From Rhodobacter sp. SGA-6-6 (GTDB taxonomy: Bacteria > Pseudomonadota > Alphaproteobacteria > Rhodobacterales > Rhodobacteraceae): a stretch of 64,000 bases of DNA. The DNA is taken from positions 62,001 to 126,000 of the forward strand of contig NZ_JAAKGP010000004.1 of the NCBI RefSeq assembly GCF_011043545.1, in the 5' to 3' direction. The translations under genes and the position numbers were made by a program. Under the pieces are notes generated by a model, which did no database searches, was not told where the DNA came from, and was given only the letters and a program-made list of their open reading frames with translations. Shown piece by piece: positions 9,303 to 17,571 of the stretch; position 1 is the first letter of the stretch; each line of letters starts with the position of its first letter.

Positions 9303-9403
9303 GGGCATCTCCTTGGCGGCCTCGGCCCGGGTTTTACGCCCCCCGCGCCGCGGCGGCAACCTGCGGCATCCGTCCTCGCGCTCGTCGGCAGGAAAGGACA
9401 TCC

Positions 9404-9616
9404 GGCCGGGCGGGAGAAGGCGAGGCTCTGCCTCGCCCCCGCCCGTGCACAACGCATCAACCGGAGACGGTGGCGGCACGAGACCCCGAGAGGCCAGCGC
9501 CCGACCCGGCGGGCGAGAAGCGCCCGCCGAGGGCGGGGCGGGCGCTGGCCGGGCCATTGAGGCCCGGCCGGTCCCGGTTGAAACGGCGCGCCGTGGCGAA
9601 GGCACGCGCCTTCGCC
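9404..9616 (-). repeat. Four-hairpin 3' repeat element, copy A
   Basis: About 213 bases lying in the 348-base spacer between the gpmI start and the stop of the DMT gene at 9651. Read on the minus strand it begins 35 bases after that stop. In order it has a GGCGAAGGC/GCCTTCGCC stem (9595-9616), a GGCCGGGCC/GGCCCGGCC stem (9547-9569), a large central stem built on GGCCAGCGCCCG with an inner GGCGGGCG/CGCCCGCC hairpin (9492-9550), and a GCGAGGC/GCCTCGC stem (9420-9436). Near-identical copies are at 12215, 20514 and 33253. The remaining ~100 bases up to gpmI show no gene. It is non-coding; its role is unknown. Confidence 0.85.
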
Positions 9617-9632
9617 ATGGAAGCCGCGGAAC

Positions 9633-9653
9633 GGCGGGGTGAACCCCGCCCTA
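9633..9653 (-). repeat. Stop-codon hairpin repeat (TAG plus GGCGGGG/CCCCGCC)
   Basis: On the minus strand the TAG stop of the DMT gene is followed at once by GGCGGGGTTCACCCCGCC, a 7-bp stem with a short loop. The identical arrangement follows mnmD at 28407 and a variant follows the DUF4424 gene at 18616. There is no T-tract, so rho-independent termination is uncertain. Confidence 0.75.
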
Positions 9654-10559
9654 CGGCCGACCGGCAGCCCGCCACTCGGCCTCCTTCTCGCGCACCCGCT
9701 GGCGCCAGAGCGTGAAGACCCCTGCCGCGACCACCACCGCGGCGCCGATCACCACGTTCAGCCGCAGCACCTCGCCGAAGACCAAAAGCCCGATCGCCGC
9801 CACCCCGACCAGCTGGATATAGGCGAAGGGCTGGATCGCCGAGGCCTCGGCCAGCGCATAGGCCCGGATCAGCGTGTAGTGCCCCAGCAGCGCCGTGCAG
9901 CACAGCACCGCCATCAGCATCTGGTCCTGCCCGGTCATCGGCTGCCAGTGCATCAGCCCGAAGGGCGTGATCGCCGCGGCGCAGACCACCCCGGTCCAGA
10001 AGAAGCTTACAAGCGCGCTGTCGCCCCGCGCCACATAGCGGGTCAGCAGGTTGTAGAGCGCATAGAGCAAGGCCCCCGCCAGCGGCACCAGCGCCCAGAC
10101 CGACAGCACCCCCGCCCCCGGCTGCAGGATGATCAGCACACCGACGAAGCCGGCCCCTATGGCCGCCCAGCGCCGCCAGCCCACATTCTCGCCCAGCACC
10201 GGGCCGGACAGCGCCGCGACCAGCAGCGGATAGATGGTGAAGACCGCATGGCTCTCGATCAGGCCCAGCTTCGTGAAAGCGAAGACCATCACGCAGATCT
10301 CGAAGACCAGGATCACCCCGCGCGCCAGTTGCAGCAGCGGGAACTCGGTCCGCACCGAGCCCCTTATGCCGCCCGGCGCCCGCAGCGCCAGCACGAGGAC
10401 GAAGGCGGCGAAGGCCCAGAAGCGGATCGCCACCACCATCCAGACATTGTAGGTCTCGGCCAGGTGGCGCGAGATGCCGTCCTGCGCGGCGAAGATCAGG
10501 CTGGTGAAGATCATCAGCCAGATGCCCGCCCGCATGTTCTGCGGCGTCGCCTGCCTCAT
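9651..10559 (-). CDS. DMT-superfamily (EamA) transporter, second of tandem pair
   Basis: Inner-membrane exporter-type protein of 302 residues with two EamA repeats and about ten hydrophobic helices. Diagnostic stretches are FAAQDGISRHLAETYN and ALSGPVLGENVGWRRWAAI in the first half and QPFAYIQLVGVAAIGLLVFGE in the second. It is clearly paralogous to the upstream gene, with the same AAQDG-SR and LSGPVLGE signatures, so the pair arose by tandem duplication. The start at 10559 overlaps the stop of that gene as ATGA. Paired DMT proteins sometimes work as heteromers, but that is only a possibility here. The substrate is unknown. The C-terminal tail is basic and cytoplasmic. Confidence 0.85.
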   Translation of the reverse strand: MRQATPQNMRAGIWLMIFTSLIFAAQDGISRHLAETYNVWMVVAIRFWAFAAFVLVLALRAPGGIRGSVRTEFPLLQLARGVILVFEICVMVFAFTKLGLIESHAVFTIYPLLVAALSGPVLGENVGWRRWAAIGAGFVGVLIILQPGAGVLSVWALVPLAGALLYALYNLLTRYVARGDSALVSFFWTGVVCAAAITPFGLMHWQPMTGQDQMLMAVLCCTALLGHYTLIRAYALAEASAIQPFAYIQLVGVAAIGLLVFGEVLRLNVVIGAAVVVAAGVFTLWRQRVREKEAEWRAAGRP

Positions 10560-11440
10560 CTGCCCCGCCTTTCCTGCGCCAGCGCGAACAGCCCCGCGGC
10601 GACGATGATGCCGGTGCCCAGCGCCACCGGCAGCGACAGCCTTTCGCCATAGACCGTCAGCCCGATCAGGGTGACGAAGACGATCTGCAGATAGGCATAG
10701 GGCTGGACCCGCGCCGCCTCCACCTGCTCGTAGCATTTCAGCAGAAGCCAGTGGGAGAAGATCGACAGCCCGCTGTAGACCGCCAGCGGCAGGATGTGCT
10801 CCGCCGCCACCGGCTCCAGGTTCGGCAGGCCGAGGGCGGTCATCAGCACGGCGCCCACCACGCCGGGCCAGAACAGCGAGGGGAAGGTCGGCTCCGCCCG
10901 CGTGGTCATCCGGGTCAGCACCGAATAGAGCGCGAAGAGGAAGGCCGAGCCCATCGGCAGCAGCGCCGCCCAGCTGAACACGCCCATCCCCGGCCGCAGG
11001 ATCACCAGCACGCCCAGCATCCCCGCCGCCACCGCCGCCCAGCGCTGCCAGCTGAGCCTTTCGCCCAGCACCGGCCCGGACAGCGCCACCACCACGAGCG
11101 GGCAGATGGCGAAGATCGCATGGCTCTCGATCAGGCCGATCAGGGTATAGCCCCAGACGATCAGACAGATCTCCGCCACCAGCAGCGCGCCGCGCAGCAC
11201 ATGCGCCGGCAGCCGCGAGGACCGGACCGCCGCCCGCGCGCCCTCGGGCCGCCGCAGCGCCAGGAGGACGACGAAGCCGGCGAAGGCCCAGTAGCGGATC
11301 ATCACCACCATCAAGGTGTTGTATTCCCCGGCCAGCCCGCGGCTGAAGCCGTCCTGCGCCGCGAAGGTGGCGACGGCCGCGACCATCAGCAGGATGCCGA
11401 GGCGCGGGTTCTTCGAGGCGGCGGGGGCGACGATCGACAT
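10556..11440 (-). CDS. DMT-superfamily (EamA) transporter, first of tandem pair
   Basis: A 294-residue membrane protein with two EamA domains and about ten hydrophobic segments, including FAAQDGFSRGLAGEYN, GYTLIGLIESHAIFAICPL and QPYAYLQIVFVTLIGLTVYGE. It is paralogous to its downstream neighbour. I placed the start at 11440 (MSIVAP); in-frame ATGs at 11458 and 11503 would add 6 or 21 residues, and no strong ribosome site separates them. It is divergent from a LysE-type exporter across 108 bases, so three exporters share this region. The substrate cannot be read from sequence; amino acids or drug-like metabolites are typical for the family. Confidence 0.82.
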   Translation of the reverse strand: MSIVAPAASKNPRLGILLMVAAVATFAAQDGFSRGLAGEYNTLMVVMIRYWAFAGFVVLLALRRPEGARAAVRSSRLPAHVLRGALLVAEICLIVWGYTLIGLIESHAIFAICPLVVVALSGPVLGERLSWQRWAAVAAGMLGVLVILRPGMGVFSWAALLPMGSAFLFALYSVLTRMTTRAEPTFPSLFWPGVVGAVLMTALGLPNLEPVAAEHILPLAVYSGLSIFSHWLLLKCYEQVEAARVQPYAYLQIVFVTLIGLTVYGERLSLPVALGTGIIVAAGLFALAQERRGR

Positions 11441-11548
11441 GATGCCGCCCGATACCATGCCGCAGGGGCAGGCGGAAGGGCGGCCCGCGGAGGCGGATTG
11501 CACCGCCGCGGCCTTCGGTTATGGTGCGCGCCGAAGGGGGACCCGGAC

Positions 11549-12184
11549 ATGCTGGCATCGCTTCTGGCCTATTCCGCCGCGCTCGGCCTCGCGGCGGCGA
11601 TTCCCGGCCCGGGGGTGGCCGCGCTGGTCGGGCAATCCATGGGCGGCGGGTTGCGGGCGGCGCTGTTCCTGCTGGCCGGGATCGCGCTCGGCGACGTGAT
11701 CTACCTGACCGTCGCCGTGGCGGGACTGTCCGCCATAGCCCAGACCTTCTCCGGCGTGTTCCTGGCGGTGAAGCTGCTCGGCGGGCTTTACCTGATCTAC
11801 CTGGCGGTGAAACTCTGGACCAGCCGCGCCGGGGTGACCGAGGCCGGGAACGGGCAGAGGCGCAGCGGCCTCGGCGCCTTCCTCAGCGGGTTCTCCGTCA
11901 CCATGGGCAATCCCAAGACGATCATCTTCTACCTCGCCCTGCTGCCGACGGTGCTGGACCTGCACAGCGTTGGCCCGGCCGAATGGGCGCTGCTGGCGGC
12001 GGTGACGGTCTGCGTCCTCTTCGCCACGCTGACGCCCTATGCGGTGCTGGCCGCCCGCGCCCGCAGCATGATGAAACGCCCCGCCGCGGTGGCCCGGCTG
12101 AACCGGCTGGCGGCAGGGATCATCGGCGGGACGGGTGCGCTGATCCTGGGGCAGGCGGCCGTGGCGGTGGCGCGGCGGGGGTGA
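11549..12184 (+). CDS. LysE/RhtB-family amino-acid exporter
   Basis: A 211-residue inner-membrane protein with six hydrophobic segments. It shows the family's N-terminal AAIPGPGVAALVGQSMGGGLRA signature in its usual place near residues 17-38 and the mid-protein FSVTMGNPKTIIFYLALLP stretch that is near-universal in LysE/RhtB proteins. It probably exports amino acids or homoserine lactone-like molecules by proton antiport; the substrate is not predictable. GAAGGGGG ends about eight bases before the ATG. It is convergent with the DUF4139 gene, with repeat copy B between them. Confidence 0.9.
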   Translation: MLASLLAYSAALGLAAAIPGPGVAALVGQSMGGGLRAALFLLAGIALGDVIYLTVAVAGLSAIAQTFSGVFLAVKLLGGLYLIYLAVKLWTSRAGVTEAGNGQRRSGLGAFLSGFSVTMGNPKTIIFYLALLPTVLDLHSVGPAEWALLAAVTVCVLFATLTPYAVLAARARSMMKRPAAVARLNRLAAGIIGGTGALILGQAAVAVARRG

Positions 12185-12214
12185 GGATACGGCCTTCGTC
12201 TGTGCCCGAAGCCC

Positions 12215-12428
12215 GGTCCGGGCGGGATCAGGCGAGGCATTGCCTCGCCCCCGCCCGTGCGGGACGGTTGCACCCGGAAACACCGGCAGCCCTGAACCCC
12301 GAGAGGCCAGCGCCCGACCCGGCGGGCGAGAAGCGCCCGCCGAGGGCGGGTCGGGCGCTGGCCGGGCCATTGAGGCCCGGCCGGTCCAGCTGAAACGGTG
12401 CGCTATGGCGAAGGCACGCGCCTTCGCC
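12215..12428 (-). repeat. Four-hairpin 3' repeat element, copy B
   Basis: Same architecture as copy A. It begins 31 bases beyond the stop of the DUF4139 gene (12459, minus strand) and reaches to within 31 bases of the lysE-family stop on the other strand. The terminal stem GGCGAAGGC/GCCTTCGCC is at 12407-12428. In this copy the outer arms of the central stem, GGCCAGCGCCCGACCC and GGGTCGGGCGCTGGCC, pair perfectly over 16 bp, better than in copy A. The spacer between the inner hairpins diverges from the other copies while the stems do not. Confidence 0.85.
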
Positions 12429-12458
12429 AAGGCAGGCGTTACCGGGAAGATGCTGCGC

Positions 12459-14072
12459 TCACCGCAGCACCATCCCCTCCGGCCAGGTCATGGTATAGCC
12501 CAACGTCACCGTCTTCTGCTCGCCCGCCTGCAGGGTGAAGTCCCAGGCCAGGATGCCGCGCTGGCCGTCGACATCGGTCTCCGTGGGCACAGGCTTGGCC
12601 GTGGTCTCGATCTCCAGGTCGTCCTGCTCCGAATAGGGCACCTGGTCCATCAGCCGCACCGGCCAGGCCTCGGCCCCGAGGTTCTCGACCTTGATCACCA
12701 CCTCCTCGCTCTGCCGGTTGGAGGTGGTCAGGATGCCGGTCTCGCCGCCGCTCCGCTGCGGCATCTCGCGGGTGATCCGCAGGGTGTCCAGCGCACCGAA
12801 GGCCAGTTCCGTCTCTGCCCCCGGCGCGATCAGCGGCAGCGAGGCGGCGCCGACCAGCACGCCCTCGCGGAACAGCAGCGCCTCGCCGGGCAGCACCGGC
12901 TCGTCGCCGTTGACGAAGCGCGCCATGACGAAGGCGCTGGCGTCCCAGCGGGCCACGGCGCGGGCCTCGACCACCGGGGCGAAGTCCACCCGGTCCAGCG
13001 GCAGGCGCAGGTCCTCTACCCCCGAGGCGACATCGACCTTGCGCGGGTAGATGTAGACCACCGTGTCGCCCTCCATCGCCGCCTCGGCGGTGACCGGGGC
13101 GGCGGGGACGGCCTCCATCTCCGGCGCCGCACCGGCCGCGCGGGCGCTGTCATAGGCGGCCGGCGGCTCCTCCGGCCCGATGCTGCGCAGCTCGGGCCAG
13201 AGCGTGGAGGGCCAGGCCTGTTCCGAAGGGCGCGAGGACGACAGCACCAGGTCCACCCCGGTCCAGTCCTCGCCGGTGTATTGGGTGACCAGGACCGAAC
13301 GGTCCAGCGCCAGCGCGGCCTCGCCCTTGCGGGTCAGGTCGACCTCGTAGAACGGCCGCCAGCCAGCGGCGTCGATGTAATGGGTCAGGGTCAGCACCGC
13401 CTCGCCCGGGGCCTCGGCCTCCAGCGCCATGACCAGCGCGGTATAGTCGCCGTCGCGCGCGGGCAGCGCCGCCAAGGCGTCCCGCGCCTTGACCAGCGCC
13501 TCCTGCACCTCCGCCAGCGCCTTCTGCGCCGGCCAGAGGTCCTTGCGCGCGGCGGCGGCCTCCGCCTTCGCCGCCAGCGTCTCGGCGCCGATCATCGCCG
13601 CCATCGCCTGCAGGCTTTCCGGCGTGGCATTGTCGGGCAGCCCGCCGGTGAAGGACGACAGGAAGCCCGCCCGCGCATTGGCGGCGTCGATCCGGGCCTG
13701 CACCTGCTCCAGCGCGGCGAAGGCCTCGCGCTCCGCCGCCTCCAGCCGCTCGACCTCGGCCCTGGCCGCCTGCTGCTCCGCGGTCAGCGGCTCCTCCCGC
13801 GGCGGCAGGCGGTCGGCGCGCAGGCTGAAGGCGCCGTGGCTGACCCCCTCGGGCGCGGCGACCTGCATCAGCCCGGCGCGGGTGTCGGCGGGCAGGTCTG
13901 TGACCAGCAGCTCGTGCGACCCGGCCGAGGGCAGGGTGACGGTGACCAGCCGCGTGACCTTGGCGCCCTGCGGATAGACGGTCACCGCGGTGACGGTGCT
14001 TTCGGCGGTCAGGGTATCGGCCAGCGCGGGAAAGGCGGTGGTGGCCAGAAGGGCGGCGAGAAGGCGGCGCAT
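12459..14072 (-). CDS. DUF4139 (MuiA-like) exported protein
   Basis: A 537-residue exported protein. Signal peptide MRRLLAALLATTAFPALA is followed by the DUF4140 N-terminal domain (about 25-120; STVTAVTVYPQGAKVTR is characteristic), a coiled coil (about 100-210) and the DUF4139 beta-rich domain (about 215-537; WRPFYEVDLTRKGEAALALD, IYPRKVDVASG). The family is often called mucoidy inhibitor A, but no biochemical role is established. I set the start at the signal peptide, because longer upstream reading lacks one. Copy B of the four-hairpin repeat follows its stop. It is probably periplasmic. Confidence 0.85.
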   Translation of the reverse strand: MRRLLAALLATTAFPALADTLTAESTVTAVTVYPQGAKVTRLVTVTLPSAGSHELLVTDLPADTRAGLMQVAAPEGVSHGAFSLRADRLPPREEPLTAEQQAARAEVERLEAAEREAFAALEQVQARIDAANARAGFLSSFTGGLPDNATPESLQAMAAMIGAETLAAKAEAAAARKDLWPAQKALAEVQEALVKARDALAALPARDGDYTALVMALEAEAPGEAVLTLTHYIDAAGWRPFYEVDLTRKGEAALALDRSVLVTQYTGEDWTGVDLVLSSSRPSEQAWPSTLWPELRSIGPEEPPAAYDSARAAGAAPEMEAVPAAPVTAEAAMEGDTVVYIYPRKVDVASGVEDLRLPLDRVDFAPVVEARAVARWDASAFVMARFVNGDEPVLPGEALLFREGVLVGAASLPLIAPGAETELAFGALDTLRITREMPQRSGGETGILTTSNRQSEEVVIKVENLGAEAWPVRLMDQVPYSEQDDLEIETTAKPVPTETDVDGQRGILAWDFTLQAGEQKTVTLGYTMTWPEGMVLR

Positions 14073-14180
14073 GGGGAAACCTCGCGAAAGGGACTGGGGC
14101 GAGGCTAGGCCCCTGCGCCCGGGTCGGCAAGGCAGGGATACCCGGCCCAAGGACCGGCGCGCGGGATGCGTTGCAGGGGG

Positions 14181-15092
14181 TTACTGCATCTCGAAGGCCG
14201 CCGGATCGGGGCCGGTTCGGCTGGCTTCGTCCAGCGTGGCGATGGCGGCCATTTCCCCCGGCGTCAGCGTGAAGTCGAAGAGGTTCAAATTCTCGGCCAG
14301 CCCGGCCTCGCGGGTGGACCGGGGGATGACCGAGGCGCCGATCTGGATATGCCAGCGCAGGATGACCTGCGCCGGGCTGCGGCCGGTGCGGGCGGCAGCG
14401 GCGATGACCGGCGGGGCGGCGAAGCTGTGGCCGCCGCCGAGCGGTGTCCAGCTCTGGGTGACGATGCCATGGGCGCGGTGGAAGGCGCGCAGGGCGGGTT
14501 GCTGCAGGCGGGGGTTGATCTCGATCTGGTTGACCGCGGGCACGACCCCGGTCTCGCCGATGATCCGCTGCAGATGCGGCTCGTTGAAGTTCGACACGCC
14601 GATGGAGCGGGCGCGGCCCTCGTCGCGCAGGCGGATCAGCGCGCGCCAGGTGTCTGTGTAGAGGTCGCGGGAGGGGCAGGGCCAGTGGATCAGCAGGAGG
14701 TCGACATGGTCGAGGCCGAGGCGGGCAAGGCTGGCCTCGGCGGCGCGCAGGGCCTTGTCGAAGCCCTGATCGCTGTTCCAGATCTTGGTGGTGACGAAGA
14801 CCTCATCGCGCGGCAGGCCGGAGGCGCGGAGGCCTGCACCCTGACCCTCCTCGTTCCGGTAGGCGGCGGCGCCGTCGACCAGCCGGTAGCCGAGGCGCAG
14901 GGCGGTGGCGGTGGTGGCGGCTGTCGTGGCAGCAGGCACCTGCCAGAGGCCGAAGCCGAGCTGCGGCATCTGGCGGCCGTCGTTGAGGGGGAGGAGGGGG
15001 GAGGTCGCGCCGGGGGTTTCGTCCCGCGCCCGGCACAGGGTGGCGAACCTGTGCCACAGTGCATCGTCGCAATGGAAAAGGGTCTCGGCCAT
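14181..15092 (-). CDS. Aldo/keto reductase (AKR3/5 type)
   Basis: NADPH-dependent carbonyl reductase, 303 residues, with a TIM-barrel core from about residue 35. The catalytic tetrad is complete: Asp73, Tyr78 in VDGAAAYRNEEG, Lys103 in TTKIW and His136 in LLIHWP. GVSNFNEPHLQ, NQIEINPRLQQ and IPRSTREAGLAENL match 2,5-diketo-gluconate reductase-like enzymes. The first ~33 residues (MAETLFHCDDALWHRFATLC...) are an extra N-terminal segment not usual for the family; a shorter start would remove it but has no better ribosome site. It lies 36 bases downstream of asd on the same strand. Substrate unknown. Confidence 0.9.
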   Translation of the reverse strand: MAETLFHCDDALWHRFATLCRARDETPGATSPLLPLNDGRQMPQLGFGLWQVPAATTAATTATALRLGYRLVDGAAAYRNEEGQGAGLRASGLPRDEVFVTTKIWNSDQGFDKALRAAEASLARLGLDHVDLLLIHWPCPSRDLYTDTWRALIRLRDEGRARSIGVSNFNEPHLQRIIGETGVVPAVNQIEINPRLQQPALRAFHRAHGIVTQSWTPLGGGHSFAAPPVIAAAARTGRSPAQVILRWHIQIGASVIPRSTREAGLAENLNLFDFTLTPGEMAAIATLDEASRTGPDPAAFEMQ

Positions 15093-15120
15093 GGCCGAGA
15101 CCCTATCGAAGCCGTGATGA

Positions 15121-15140
15121 AAGAAGGGTTAACCCTTCTT
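15121..15140. terminator. Perfect 20-bp palindrome containing the asd stop codon
   Basis: AAGAAGGGTTAACCCTTCTT is self-complementary over all 20 bases. The asd TAA lies at its centre (15129-15131). With no loop it would form a cruciform or a small-loop hairpin rather than a standard terminator. It may limit read-through from asd or bind a dimeric protein. The role is inferred from symmetry only. Confidence 0.4.
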
Positions 15141-16151
15141 CAGCACCCTTTGCCCCAGCACCTCGGCGATCTGCACCGCGTTCAGCGCCGCGCCCTTGCG
15201 CAGGTTGTCGGAAACGCACCACAGGTTCAGCCCGTTCTCCACCGTGCTGTCCTGCCGCACCCGGCTGATGTAGGTGGCGTATTCGCCGACGCATTCGATG
15301 GGCGTGACGTAGCCCCCGGCCTCGCGCTTGTCGACCAGCATCACCCCCGGCGCCTCGCGCAGGATGTCCTGCGCCTCCTGCCAGTCCAGGTAATCCTCGG
15401 TCTCGATGTTGATCGACTCGCTGTGGCCGACGAAGACCGGCACCCGCACACAGGTGGCCGTCACCTTGATCGAGGGGTCGAGGATCTTCTTGGTCTCGGC
15501 CACCATCTTCCATTCTTCCTTGGTCTCGCCCGAGTCCAGGAACACGTCGATATGCGGGATCACGTTGAAGGCGATCTGCTTGGAGAACTTCGCCGGGGGC
15601 ACCTCCTGCACCGGGTTGTAGACCGCCTTGGTCTGCTCCCACAGCTCGTCCATGCCTTCCTTGCCGGCGCCCGAGACCGACTGGTAGGTCGACACCACCA
15701 CCCGCTTGATCTTCGCCCGGTCGTGCAGCGGCTTCAGCGCCACCACCATCTGCGCGGTCGAGCAGTTGGGGTTGGCGATGATGTTGCGCTTGGCATAGCC
15801 GTGGATCGCCTCGGCGTTCACCTCGGGCACGATCAGCGGAATGTCCGGGTCGTAGCGGTAGAGCGAGGAGTTGTCGATCACGATGCAACCCGCCGCCGCG
15901 GCCTTGGGCGCATATTCCTTGGTCGGGCCGGAGCCCACGGCGAAGAGCGCGATGTCCCAGCCGGTGAAGTCGAAGGTGGCCAGGTCCTTGGTCTTCAGGG
16001 TCTTGTCGCCAAAGCTGACTTCGGTGCCGAGGGACTTGCGCGACGCCAGCACGGCGATCTCGTCCACCGGAAACTCGCGCTCGGCGAGGATGTTCAGCAT
16101 TTCGCGGCCCACGTTGCCCGTGGCACCCGCGACGACGACCTTGTAGCCCAT
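15129..16151 (-). CDS. asd: Aspartate-semialdehyde dehydrogenase
   Basis: Makes aspartate semialdehyde from aspartyl phosphate for lysine/diaminopimelate, threonine and methionine synthesis; cytoplasmic. The 340-residue length is standard. The NADP Rossmann motif GATGNVGREML starts at residue 9. The nucleophile is Cys130 in NPNCSTAQ. STYQSVSGAGKEGMDEL and the VPVFVGHSESINIETE segment are conserved in the family. AGGAG lies upstream of the ATG, and a 9-bp GC hairpin (16168-16190) lies just before it. The next gene on the strand is the aldo/keto reductase. No other lysine pathway gene is in the window. Confidence 0.96.
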   Translation of the reverse strand: MGYKVVVAGATGNVGREMLNILAEREFPVDEIAVLASRKSLGTEVSFGDKTLKTKDLATFDFTGWDIALFAVGSGPTKEYAPKAAAAGCIVIDNSSLYRYDPDIPLIVPEVNAEAIHGYAKRNIIANPNCSTAQMVVALKPLHDRAKIKRVVVSTYQSVSGAGKEGMDELWEQTKAVYNPVQEVPPAKFSKQIAFNVIPHIDVFLDSGETKEEWKMVAETKKILDPSIKVTATCVRVPVFVGHSESINIETEDYLDWQEAQDILREAPGVMLVDKREAGGYVTPIECVGEYATYISRVRQDSTVENGLNLWCVSDNLRKGAALNAVQIAEVLGQRVLKKG

Positions 16152-16167
16152 CGGGGTATCTCCTGAT

Positions 16168-16190
16168 CCGTCCCCGCCCTTCGGGGACGG
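16168..16190 (-). terminator. GC hairpin between MFS gene and asd
   Basis: CCGTCCCCG/CGGGGACGG forms a perfect 9-bp stem with a five-base loop. It sits 56 bases past the MFS stop (16246) and 17 bases before the asd ATG. It has no U-tract, so it is either a weak terminator of the upstream gene or a leader structure close to the asd ribosome site. Confidence 0.45.
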
Positions 16191-16245
16191 GGCCTGTTAG
16201 CCTAAAGCCCAAGGGGGGGAAAGCGGAATTGTCGGCGCGGCCTGG

Positions 16246-17418
16246 TCAGGGCCGGCGCTCGCGCGAGAACAGGTAGACCGCCAGCCCGGCGGCGGTGGTC
16301 AGGGCGAAATAGCCGAAGACGGCAAGGAAGGGCGTGGCGGGATCGGCCGCGCCCTCCAGCCCGGCGTGCAGGCGGCCGGTCACCTGCTGCGCCAGCCCGA
16401 CGGTGATCATGCCGCAGAGGTTGACCATGGTCACCCCGCGCCCCATCACCGCGGCGGGGATGAAGCCGCGGGCATGGGCGGTGACCATCGGGAAGGTCGA
16501 TCCGAACACCCCGATCAGCACGAACAGCACCGCCGGAGCCATCGCCCCGCCGAAGGGCAGCAGCCACAGCGCCGCCACCGCCGCCAGCATGATCAGGTTG
16601 GACCCGAAGACCACCCATTTGATCGTGCCGAGCAACCGGCCCACCGGCCCGATCAGCAGGCTGCCCGTCACCAGCCCCAGCCCCATCGCCATGCCGACCC
16701 AGCCGATCTCGGCCCGGTCGAAGCCCCAGACGTCGTGGAAATAGGGGCCGAGCCACAGCCCCCGCAGCGCCGAGGGCGCGGCATAGCAGACCAGCATCAT
16801 CGCCAGCACCGGCCAGATCTGCGGCGTGGCGAGCACGGTCCAGACCGATCCGGCGCCCTTGGTCTCCAGCCGCTCGGGGTCGCGCACCAGCAGGAAGACC
16901 CCGGCCGCCGCCGCCGCGGTCACCGCCGCCACCGCCCAGATGGCATTGCGCCAGCCGAAGGCCTCGGCCGCCATCGCCAGCGGCAAGGAGCCGAGGATGT
17001 CGCCCAGCGAGCCGATCCCCACCGTCATCCCGGCCAGCGTACCGAACAGCGCCGCCGGGAACTGGCGGGCATAGATGAAATAGCTGGCCATCAGGATCGG
17101 CGCGCAGCCCAGGCCGATCAGCGCCATCGCCAGCTTGATCTGACCCGGCCCGGCGGCAGTGGCGAAGACCGCGGCGCCCAGCGTCGTCGCCGCCAGGCAG
17201 GCCGCGGTGGTCCGCCGCGGGCCGATCCGGTCGAAGGCCGCCCCCACCGGCAGCTGCGTCAGCGCGAAGGCCAGGAACCACCAGCCCGAGGCCGAGGCGA
17301 GATCCTGCTTGCTTGCGCCGAGGTCGGCCTCCAGCCAGGGCGTCAGCACCGCAAGGAAGGCGCGGTAGAACTGGCTGAGGACATAGCTGAGGATCAGCGT
17401 GGCGATGCCGGCGCGCAT
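16246..17418 (-). CDS. Major facilitator superfamily transporter
   Basis: A 390-residue inner-membrane secondary transporter with about twelve hydrophobic helices in two six-helix halves. The MFS loop 2-3 signature is present as GAAFDRIGPRRTTAACL near residue 60, and TVGIGSLGDILGSLPLA lies in the region of helices 4-5. A CGGAGG site lies six bases before the ATG at 17418. Upstream and divergent across ~150 bases is the DUF4424 gene. The gene is followed by asd, with a hairpin between. No substrate can be inferred; the YNaJ/nitrate-type subfamilies are not obviously matched. Confidence 0.85.
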   Translation of the reverse strand: MRAGIATLILSYVLSQFYRAFLAVLTPWLEADLGASKQDLASASGWWFLAFALTQLPVGAAFDRIGPRRTTAACLAATTLGAAVFATAAGPGQIKLAMALIGLGCAPILMASYFIYARQFPAALFGTLAGMTVGIGSLGDILGSLPLAMAAEAFGWRNAIWAVAAVTAAAAAGVFLLVRDPERLETKGAGSVWTVLATPQIWPVLAMMLVCYAAPSALRGLWLGPYFHDVWGFDRAEIGWVGMAMGLGLVTGSLLIGPVGRLLGTIKWVVFGSNLIMLAAVAALWLLPFGGAMAPAVLFVLIGVFGSTFPMVTAHARGFIPAAVMGRGVTMVNLCGMITVGLAQQVTGRLHAGLEGAADPATPFLAVFGYFALTTAAGLAVYLFSRERRP

Positions 17419-17571
17419 GGGAAACCTCCGTTCGGCCGGACCTTGTCGCCCGCCGGGCGGGCAGGTGCAAGGGGCCGGGGCCATCGCGGGCGTCCGGGGC
17501 AGGCTTTGCCGGCCTTGCGCGAATCCGGGCGAGGGCCTCAGATGCGGCGGCATTGCCCCACAGGAGTTTCC

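Noticed and set aside
9404-9616. Insertion sequence or miniature transposon as explanation of the four-hairpin repeats
   Set aside because: No consistent terminal inverted repeats or target duplications are visible, and spacing to stop codons is constant. A very old MITE origin cannot be excluded.
12240-14108. Plus-strand open frame of 622 codons beginning in repeat copy B
   Set aside because: Antisense to the DUF4139 gene, which has a signal peptide and family signatures. It also starts inside the repeat.
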